In this document: positions 1 to 5,518 of the stretch, piece after piece
Position numbering within the stretch: position 1 is the first letter of the stretch
How the letters are laid out: every line of letters begins with the position of its first letter
Source of the DNA: an uncultured Clostridia bacterium
Lineage (GTDB): Bacteria; Bacillota; Clostridia; Christensenellales; CAG-1252
NCBI GenBank assembly: GCA_946626795.1
Contig: CAMOUZ010000084.1
Location: 1-5,518, forward strand
Direction: 5' to 3'
Length of the DNA: 5,518 bases
The notes under the pieces: generated by a model
Told to the model about the DNA's origin: nothing
Database searches by the model: none
The model's input: only the letters and a program-made list of their open reading frames with translations
Made by a program: the position numbers and the translations under genes

Positions 1-5
1 GAGAT

Positions 6-1280
6 ATGGAGCTCTTTGTGGACCCGAATTGGCGCAAAGAGTATCGGGCGATCGGGCAGAGCCGTGAGGACAAGGCAGGTTACCGTTATGCGGTGGGTTG
101 CCGCGCTTGTATGTCGGAGGAATGCGCTTTCTGCGGACAGCGTTTCTATCCCTATTCCAAGATCGAGGAACTTTCCGCTTTCTATGGCTATTCCGTCCTT
201 CCCAAGAAAGAGTTCTTGCATAAATGGGACGATACGAGCGACGCGGGCGTCCTCGGCAGGTTGAAGTCCGGCGAGGATCGGATGTCGGATTATTGCGCTT
301 GCCAAGAGGGCGTGTATTGGTTCTATGACGAAGCTTTCAAGGAGGATAGCGGCAAGGAGAATTCCCGCGTCCTGCGGAATCGCGATATGGTCTTCATCAA
401 TCGTAAGACCAAAGAGGTCGTGGCGGCATATTCTCCGCTTTCCTATGAAGTAAGGAAGAAAGCCTTCCTTTCCACTTATCAAAAGAGCGGGGAAGAAGGG
501 GCGAGAGCCGCGGAGAATGAGACGGCTTCCGCTTGCGTCTCGGTCTTTTTCAGTGATTACTTGGAGAAGAATGTGAAGAAGTCGCCCACCTTGCAAGCGC
601 TGAAAGAGAAGAAAAAAGCGCTCGCGGAGAGTTGGACGATCTCCTTTAACGATCCTTTCGACGTCTTCCTGATCGAATCGTATTGCGTAAATAAGGCGCT
701 TGACAAAGAGCCCTTTATTTCGGCACTCAGGGAAGAGCAGAAGAAGCAGCTCCAAGACGAAAGGGCGAGCACGCCCAATCTGAATGCCCTCCGTGAGTAC
801 GGCGTCAAGTCGCTTTCTCTTGCGGATATCATTGCGCCGAGCGTTTTCGCGCGCTTTACGGAGGGATTCTCGGAAGAGAAGAAGGTCGCTTTTATCGACG
901 CTTTGAAGAAAGAGCTTTCCGATCTTTTGAAGAGCTTCGCGGAGAAACTCTCCCGCGCAGTCTCCTTGGACGGCAAGAACAGAGATCTCATCCGCATCAC
1001 GTCCGTCCAAAGCTGTTCGATCTGTAAGATTTGCGGCGGCTTGTATTTCGATATCAAGGAAAAGAATGAAGATGTTACGCTCTTGCCGAATACCCACGAT
1101 ACGGACGATATCTGCGCCGTGGGCAAGGAGGAGAATCGCGGCAGGTGGTCCACGATGCGCGGCGCCATCATTTATAAAGACAAGAAAGGTCTCTCCGGCT
1201 TGAAACGCTATGTCCTTACGCGTAAAGGTGAAAAGGCATTCAAGAAATGGCAGGAAGACATCAAAAATGAGATTATTTGA
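6..1280 (+). CDS. Uncharacterised cysteine-cluster (possible zinc-binding) protein, 424 aa
   Basis: I do not recognise the family. The protein is soluble in appearance: no signal peptide and no hydrophobic helix. The N-terminus has C32-x2-C35-x4-C40-x2-C43, and C97-x-C99 follows. Near the C-terminus lies C337-x2-C340-x2-C343-GG, with H364 and C370 downstream. Paired CxxC motifs of this kind usually bind zinc, and the C340-x2-C343-GGLYFD stretch resembles one half of a zinc ribbon. The middle (about 187-320) is charged, rich in Lys and Glu, and probably helical. The last 30 residues (GLKRYVLTRKGEKAFKKW) resemble the wing and final helix of winged-helix proteins, a weak hint only. ATG at 6 is preceded by GAGAT, similar to the GAAGAT before the next gene, but the window begins five bases upstream and the frame is open there, so a longer N-terminus cannot be excluded. 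It lies 36 bases upstream of the large surface protein gene and shares its codon use, so co-transcription is likely. Its function is unknown. Confidence 0.85.
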   Translation: MELFVDPNWRKEYRAIGQSREDKAGYRYAVGCRACMSEECAFCGQRFYPYSKIEELSAFYGYSVLPKKEFLHKWDDTSDAGVLGRLKSGEDRMSDYCACQEGVYWFYDEAFKEDSGKENSRVLRNRDMVFINRKTKEVVAAYSPLSYEVRKKAFLSTYQKSGEEGARAAENETASACVSVFFSDYLEKNVKKSPTLQALKEKKKALAESWTISFNDPFDVFLIESYCVNKALDKEPFISALREEQKKQLQDERASTPNLNALREYGVKSLSLADIIAPSVFARFTEGFSEEKKVAFIDALKKELSDLLKSFAEKLSRAVSLDGKNRDLIRITSVQSCSICKICGGLYFDIKEKNEDVTLLPNTHDTDDICAVGKEENRGRWSTMRGAIIYKDKKGLSGLKRYVLTRKGEKAFKKWQEDIKNEII

Positions 1281-1306
1281 TCGGTTAGTAAGGATTGTGT
1301 TCTATC

Positions 1307-1316
1307 GGAGGAAGAT
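1307..1316 (+). promoter_or_regulatory. Ribosome binding site of the large surface protein gene
   Basis: GGAGG at 1307-1311 is followed by a 5-base spacer (AAGAT) and ATG at 1317. This strong Shine-Dalgarno match fixes the start of the second gene. The remaining intergenic bases (1281-1306) show neither a hairpin with a T-run nor a convincing promoter, which fits transcription from upstream of the window. Confidence 0.85.
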
Positions 1317-4300
1317 ATGAAAGGGAATAAGTTTTTCTTTGTGATAGCTGCATTCATCGCGGTTTTGGCGGCGACTGTGATCTCGACGCTCATCGCTTTA
1401 AGCGTCGGAGCGCCCGAGATCGTCTTCATTTTGCAGATCGTCGGCATCGTGCTGAATATCGTGCAGATCGCGCTGTATTTCGCACATAAAGTCAAGGCGA
1501 ATTCGGGAAATCCCGCTTCGGGGATCCGCGCGATGCTCTTGGTCTTGAATCTGCTGTGGATCGTGCTCACGGCGGCGAATTTCGTTTTCGCATCCATCGG
1601 CGCGTATCTCAGGATAGACCTCGCGGCGGTGTGGATCTGCCAGCTTTTGACCATTCTCTTGGTCTATAAGTGGTGGGATAAGATCGAGTTCCGCGTGGCG
1701 CTTCATAATTACGATTGCTCGGAGGATAAGTACAAGACGGGCACCAAGACGTATTTTGCTTTCCTCATCATCGTGATCGCCATTCAGCTCATCTCCGTCG
1801 TCTTCCCCGTCGCGGTCATGCATACACGTTATCGCAATGAACGCCTCCAATACAGAAACATTATGTATGAAAAGAGCGCGGACGGCACGGAGTATTACGT
1901 GAAAGGCATTTATTGGGGACAGAGCAAGAAAGTCTTCGTTCCTTCCGAGTTCAATGGGCTCAAAGTCACCAAGATCTTGGAGGGTGCATTGGACTCCGAG
2001 ACCGTGCGCAATAAGCTCTTCACGAGCGCGAAAGAGATCGACGAAGTCATCTTTGAGGATACGGAGGACGCGCCTTCGAATGTCCGCGAGATCGGCGATC
2101 GCGCCATCGTCGGAAAGAACATCCGCTCCATCTCCCTTCCGAAGTCTGTCGAGTCCATCGGAAAAGAGGGCATCGTCAGCGAGAACCTCGAATCCGTCGA
2201 GCTTTTCGCCAAGAACGGCAATATTTATTTCGGCACCTCCATCGTGACCTCCTCTTTGCAGACCCTGTCCCTTTCTGCGGAGTCGGACGCCGTCATCGTC
2301 TTTGAGGATGATTTTAAGAAGGACGATCTCGAAATCACCATCATCAATGACAATGATGATCCGCGCGATACGGACAAGATGCAGGAAAAGTACAATTATA
2401 TCCGTCAGACTTATCCCGAGATCCGCGAGAATCTCACGGTGGATAATCTCGACAAGAAAGTGCTTGTGAATTTCGAGTCGAGAATGGATGGGCTCTTCAT
2501 CCCGAGCAAGATCCTCGATCTCGTCAGCGGCGTGGCGGAGCTTCGCACCTTTATGCTTGCGGACCTGATGCCTTCAACCAATGCTTACATAACGGACAAG
2601 ACGTTTTATAATTCCGAAATGGTCTTCACGGATCCCACCTCCGGCAATCGTTATATTTTCCGCGGATGGGAGAATGAGACGGGCTCTCTCGTGCAATTCG
2701 CCGCCGAGACGTATAGCGCCGTCTTCCCGAAGGACACCACGCTTTATGCCCGTTGGGCGAAGGTTTGCAGCGTCACCTATCAATGGGGCTCGTATTACGT
2801 GCCCATCGAGACGCCCGGATTAAAGACGGATTTCATCGTGGGCGAGGATGTGAATAATTTCGATCTCCCCTCCTATGAAGGCTATGAGAGAGACGGATAT
2901 CAAGACCTCAAATGGTATTGCTATGACAGCGCGGACAGCGAGCATTACAGCTTGGATACGAATTATCTCAAAACCCTTTCTTTCCGCGATTCCGTCACCC
3001 TTACTCCCGTTTGGGATCTGGATTTCCTCGACGTAAAGACCCAGCTCAAACTCGAAACAAATGGAGAGGAGGAAGCTTTGAATTCCACCTTTAAGTCCTT
3101 CGAGTACGACGATAATAACACGCTCTATGCAACGTACAGCTTGGATCACGCTTTAAATAAGACCAATCGTTATCGCGTCACTTGGGCGTACACGCCCAAT
3201 GATCTTGCTGCGTCCTTCGGCGCGGAGGAGACGACGGGTTCCTTCGAGCTGAGATACGATCCGAACCTCGCGGGCAGCTGCGCGATGGAGAATGTCACGA
3301 ATCCCGATTTCGCCGTCTTCACTTGCGGATATACGGAGGATACGGGGCTCGTCACCTTCACGCTTCTCACGAAGGACGTCGTGAAGTCGGGCGTGTATGC
3401 CTTCGCCGTCCTTGCCACCTCCGGGAATAACGAGCTTACGGAGCAGACTTCCGCGGGCGCCGCGAATGTCACGATCTCCGTGATGCAGAAGGATCTCGAA
3501 AAGGACGCGGAGTATTTCGAGAGGCTCAAAAATAAATACAACATTCGCTTCCTCGAAGTGGAGTACGTCTATGACGGCCTTCCCAAGAGCGTCGAAGTGA
3601 CTTGGACGCCGGGCGCGCCTTTGGCGGTGAGCGGACTTACGGCGGACGCCCCCGTTTACAGCGGAAACGGCGAGCGCGCTGTCAATAAGCAGGGCTACAC
3701 CGTCTCCACTTATCTTTCGATCTTGAAGAACGGAGCCATTGACCCGAACTATCAAAAGAGAGCGATCAGCTCGAAGTACACCATCGTGAAGTGCCCCGTT
3801 ACCATTCGTTGGAGACTCGACGGCACGGGCGATTACGGAAATTTCTCCACGGTGTATAACGGCGCGGAGCATAGGATGGTGGCGGAATACGGCGATGGCG
3901 TGCCCGCGGATATCAAGGCGAATGCCATTGCCATCGAAGGACAGGTGCGGGCGACGGATCAAGGCACGTATGTGGCGAAGATCCAAGCGCTGTCCGAAGC
4001 GCTCGCGGAGTATTACGAATACGTCTTTACGGACGAGGGCAAGGAGACTTGCACTTGGACGATCGCGAAGCGTCCCGTCGAACTCGTTTGGACGAATACG
4101 CAGACCACGTATAACAAGACTTGGAAATATGTCAGTGTCGCGGTCAAGAATATTTGCACGAGAAGCGGCGTAAGAGATAATTGCGAGGTGAATTGCAAGA
4201 ACGACGCTTTCATCAATGCCGGCATCTATACGGCGGAAGCGGTCTCCCTCGAAAATGAGAATTACACCTTGACGGGCGGCATCAATCTTTCTACGGAATG

Positions 4301-5518
4301 GACCATCGCGAAGAAGGCGGTCACAGTCAGCTGGGAGTCGACGGGTGATTATACGTTCAGCGGCGACACTCTGCATACGACGTACAGCGCCGCTCCGCAG
4401 ACCATAAGAGCGGTGGCGGAAGTCGAAGAAGGCGATCAGATCAGTTTCCTTTATCAAGGCGGCACGCGTACGGGCGTCGCGGGAGAAAAGGTGGACTTCA
4501 CGAATGCGGGCGAGTATCGCATCACGATCGTGGGCATCTCCGGCGCGGCGGCGGATAACTATACGATCGACTCTCTCCCCGACAATAAGGCGAATTGCAA
4601 TTGGACGATCGACAAGCAAAGGCTCACGAAGAGTTGGATCGACAATGTGAACGCCGTCTCTTCCGTCTATGACGGAAATTATCGCACGTTTATCCTCGCA
4701 GTGGAGGGCTTCAAGGGGAATGACGTGGCGAATATCACGGAGGATCTTTTCCGTCATGTTTCCACGAACGCCGTCGATTTCACTTGCGAAGGAAGCTTCA
4801 CGCAGGGAAATCTCTCCACCTATGTCCTCGATGTGAATATCATTCGCGCGGCGACCTATGCTTTGGATCTCACGATGAGCCTCGATAATTACGAGCTCGC
4901 GGCGGCGGAAGAGGTGAGGACGTATACGATCTCGCCCAAGACCTTGACCTTCGGCTGGTATGTCGACGAGACCCATCTTACGCCCTATTATGACGCGGCG
5001 TTTACGTATAGCGGCACAAATAAAGAGGTGTATCCGAGCGCAGACGCGGCGGATCTCTGCCAAAATGCCGCCACAGACGCGAAAGACGCTTTGACGTTGA
5101 CCTTGCGCAATGTGAAATGCATCAATGCCGACACCTATACGGCGGCGATCGACGGCATTGTGAATATGGTCGGCGACGTGGAGAGCCATGATTACGTGGC
5201 GTCTGAGGCGACGGTGACCTTGACTTGGTGCATCGCGAAGAAAGCGCTTTCGGTCACATCGAATGATCTCTCCTCCGTTTATGACGGCTCCGTGCAAGAG
5301 GCGTCCCTCCGCATCTCGGGCTTCGAGCATGGTGAGGAGGCGCAAGTGAATCAAGATTGCTTCGCTTGGAGCATCACGGAGAACGGAAAGACGAGTAAGC
5401 TCATCGCCGCGGCGGGGCTTGCAAGCGAGTATCTGCTTACGGTGCAGGCTGTGGATTCCGATCTTTATGAGCTCGTCGTCAGCGGTTTCGGCGCTTCTGC
5501 TCTTATGAATAACTACCT
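1317..5518 (+). CDS. Large membrane-anchored surface protein with LRR, InlB-type and MBG/YDG-like repeats (3' end outside window)
   Basis: The frame runs without a stop for 1400 codons and continues past the window edge. Order of parts: five predicted membrane helices (6-30, 35-55, 72-98, 102-120, 145-168); a BspA-like leucine-rich stretch (193-329); InlB-like repeats (436-566) with the signature FRGW...TLYARW; a beta-rich segment (567-720); a helical linker (723-741); then MBG/YDG-like repeats from 748 onward. Lysine and arginine are concentrated in the loops 56-71 and 118-144. That puts these loops in the cytoplasm and the C-terminal 1200-plus residues outside. Related domain sets occur in surface adhesins and matrix proteins of Bacillota, so binding to host, substrate or neighbouring cells is the likely role; the ligand is unknown. 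No enzyme motif is seen. No cleavable signal peptide is evident because TM1 is followed directly by further helices. Any C-terminal anchor (LPXTG, SLH, dockerin) would be outside the window. It is probably co-transcribed with the upstream cysteine-cluster gene. Confidence 0.93.
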   Translation, partial: MKGNKFFFVIAAFIAVLAATVISTLIALSVGAPEIVFILQIVGIVLNIVQIALYFAHKVKANSGNPASGIRAMLLVLNLLWIVLTAANFVFASIGAYLRIDLAAVWICQLLTILLVYKWWDKIEFRVALHNYDCSEDKYKTGTKTYFAFLIIVIAIQLISVVFPVAVMHTRYRNERLQYRNIMYEKSADGTEYYVKGIYWGQSKKVFVPSEFNGLKVTKILEGALDSETVRNKLFTSAKEIDEVIFEDTEDAPSNVREIGDRAIVGKNIRSISLPKSVESIGKEGIVSENLESVELFAKNGNIYFGTSIVTSSLQTLSLSAESDAVIVFEDDFKKDDLEITIINDNDDPRDTDKMQEKYNYIRQTYPEIRENLTVDNLDKKVLVNFESRMDGLFIPSKILDLVSGVAELRTFMLADLMPSTNAYITDKTFYNSEMVFTDPTSGNRYIFRGWENETGSLVQFAAETYSAVFPKDTTLYARWAKVCSVTYQWGSYYVPIETPGLKTDFIVGEDVNNFDLPSYEGYERDGYQDLKWYCYDSADSEHYSLDTNYLKTLSFRDSVTLTPVWDLDFLDVKTQLKLETNGEEEALNSTFKSFEYDDNNTLYATYSLDHALNKTNRYRVTWAYTPNDLAASFGAEETTGSFELRYDPNLAGSCAMENVTNPDFAVFTCGYTEDTGLVTFTLLTKDVVKSGVYAFAVLATSGNNELTEQTSAGAANVTISVMQKDLEKDAEYFERLKNKYNIRFLEVEYVYDGLPKSVEVTWTPGAPLAVSGLTADAPVYSGNGERAVNKQGYTVSTYLSILKNGAIDPNYQKRAISSKYTIVKCPVTIRWRLDGTGDYGNFSTVYNGAEHRMVAEYGDGVPADIKANAIAIEGQVRATDQGTYVAKIQALSEALAEYYEYVFTDEGKETCTWTIAKRPVELVWTNTQTTYNKTWKYVSVAVKNICTRSGVRDNCEVNCKNDAFINAGIYTAEAVSLENENYTLTGGINLSTEWTIAKKAVTVSWESTGDYTFSGDTLHTTYSAAPQTIRAVAEVEEGDQISFLYQGGTRTGVAGEKVDFTNAGEYRITIVGISGAAADNYTIDSLPDNKANCNWTIDKQRLTKSWIDNVNAVSSVYDGNYRTFILAVEGFKGNDVANITEDLFRHVSTNAVDFTCEGSFTQGNLSTYVLDVNIIRAATYALDLTMSLDNYELAAAEEVRTYTISPKTLTFGWYVDETHLTPYYDAAFTYSGTNKEVYPSADAADLCQNAATDAKDALTLTLRNVKCINADTYTAAIDGIVNMVGDVESHDYVASEATVTLTWCIAKKALSVTSNDLSSVYDGSVQEASLRISGFEHGEEAQVNQDCFAWSITENGKTSKLIAAAGLASEYLLTVQAVDSDLYELVVSGFGASALMNNY
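1332..1820 (+). other. N-terminal polytopic membrane domain of the large protein
   Basis: Residues 6-168 contain five hydrophobic segments separated by short loops. The first follows MKGNK directly. The loop after helix 2 (AHKVKANSGNPASGIR) and the loop between helices 4 and 5 (KWWDKIEFR...DKYKTGTK) are basic, while the loops after helices 1 and 3 (GAPE, RID) are tiny. By the positive-inside rule this gives N-in, C-out, so all repeats lie outside. I recognise no transporter or enzyme motif. Segment 72-98 is long enough that its exact ends are uncertain. Confidence 0.8.
1893..2303 (+). other. BspA-like leucine-rich repeat region
   Basis: Residues 193-329 follow the LRR_5/BspA pattern of short beta strands and turns. 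The stretch VFVPSEFNGLKVTKI (206-220) matches the usual entry 'IPSEYNGLKVTKIGEGAF'. Later come REIGDRAI (about 259-266), SISLPKSVESIGKEGI (271-286) and LESVEL (292-297), each close to 'L.SI.IP.SV..IG..AF'. Roughly four to five divergent units are present, fewer than in typical BspA proteins. In that family the region mediates protein binding; the role here is inferred. Confidence 0.7.
2622..3014 (+). other. Two InlB / Listeria-Bacteroides-type beta repeats
   Basis: Unit one (about 436-480) contains the hallmark pair F448-R-G-W451 and T475-LYARW480. Unit two (about 484-566) is more divergent: it has SVTYQW, an insert rich in Tyr and Asp, KWYCYDS (the GW-equivalent position) and ends VTLTPVW566. 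Such beta-grasp-like repeats are common spacers in Bacillota surface proteins. Unit two is longer than the usual 65-75 residues of the family. Confidence 0.7.
3015..3476 (+). other. Beta-rich extracellular segment, family not recognised
   Basis: Residues 567-720 have the alternating polar and hydrophobic pattern of an Ig-like beta sandwich: YATYSLDH, YRVTWAY, GSFELRYD, LVTFTLLT and GVYAFAVLATSGN, ending in AANVTISV. The SGVYAFAVLATSG strand recalls the 'aGtYtv.v..' strand of the later repeats, so this could be a distant member of that array. It is followed by a charged helical linker (MQKDLEKDAEYFERLKNKY, 723-741). Confidence 0.5.
3558..5518 (+). repeat. Array of at least seven MBG/YDG-like beta repeats, divergent at protein level
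   Basis: Each unit has, in order, a (V/T)Y-(D/N/S)-G-like start, a middle strand of the form AGxYxA, an NY(T/E)(L/I)-like strand, and an end of the form W-T-I-A-K followed by a hydrophobic strand that often finishes in W. Approximate units by residue: 748-832, 833-925, 926-1006, 1007-1107, 1108-1214, 1215-1314 and 1315 onward. End motifs seen: KYTIVK (820), TWTIAK (913), EWTIAK (994), NWTIDK (1095), TYTISPK (1202) and WCIAKK (1304). Start motifs: VYDG (751, 1117, 1321), VYNG (846), TYNK (931), TYSA (1022), TYSG (1230). The unit length of 81-107 residues fits the MBG and YDG families of bacterial surface proteins. The units share motifs but I see no long identical DNA stretches between them, so the array is old rather than freshly duplicated. 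Confidence 0.8.

Noticed and set aside
1014..1043. C337-x2-C340-x2-C343 as an iron-sulfur or radical-SAM motif
   Set aside because: Radical-SAM enzymes use CxxxCxxC in the N-terminal part of a TIM barrel, and ferredoxins use CxxCxxCxxxCP. Neither spacing nor context fits, so a zinc site is the simpler reading.
1281..1316. Possible terminator or promoter between the two genes
   Set aside because: The 36 bases contain no inverted repeat with a T-run and no convincing -35/-10 pair, only the Shine-Dalgarno sequence.
557..2221. Minus-strand frames at 557-1171, 1208-1654, 1398-1850 and 1910-2221
   Set aside because: They overlap convincing plus-strand genes, have no domain-like sequence, and lack better start signals. 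They are shadows of the same codon bias.
3153..5354. A 733-codon open frame on the minus strand, antisense to the large protein
   Set aside because: Its codons are the exact reverse complements of the sense codons. It stays open because the sense gene almost never uses TTA, CTA or TCA, and it ends exactly where the sense frame uses TTA (Leu613, 3153-3155). Its translation is rich in Arg, Ile and His with no domain pattern, while the sense frame shows clear membrane and repeat domains.
3558..5518. Repeat array as a possible mobile element, CRISPR or recent tandem DNA duplication
   Set aside because: The similarity is at protein-motif level only. Shared DNA stretches are short and confined to the W-T-I-A-K and VYDG motifs, with uneven spacing of 81-107 codons.

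Overview
The window holds two complete or near-complete reading frames on the + strand and nothing else that I can support. A 424-residue, cysteine-containing protein of unknown function (6..1280) is followed after 36 bases by a very long open frame (1317 to beyond 5518, at least 1400 codons). Both use the same strongly biased codon set (ATC, GTC, GCG, AAG favoured; TTA, CTA and TCA almost absent). The second gene has a strong Shine-Dalgarno sequence (GGAGG), and no terminator separates the two, so they look like one operon.

The large protein is modular. Residues 6-168 form about five hydrophobic helices. The charge pattern places the N-terminus inside and everything after residue 170 outside the cell. 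The exterior part then runs as follows: a BspA-like leucine-rich stretch (about 193-329), two InlB/Listeria-Bacteroides-type small beta repeats (about 436-566), a beta-rich segment with no recognised family (567-720), a short helical linker (723-741), and an array of at least seven MBG/YDG-like beta repeats (748 to the window edge). The coding frame is still open at base 5518, so the C-terminus is not visible. This domain set is typical of surface adhesion or interaction proteins of gut and rumen Bacillota. The unusual part is the anchor: a polytopic N-terminal membrane domain instead of a cleaved signal peptide.

The combination suggests an uncultured anaerobic member of the Clostridia or a related Bacillota lineage, from metagenomic material. 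This rests on domain content, the GGAGG ribosome binding site and moderate base composition, not on any marker gene. I see no defence system, mobile element, CRISPR array, tRNA or rRNA. The most interesting points are the unfamiliar architecture of the large protein, the alternating two-type order inside its repeat array, and the unknown cysteine-cluster protein encoded just upstream.
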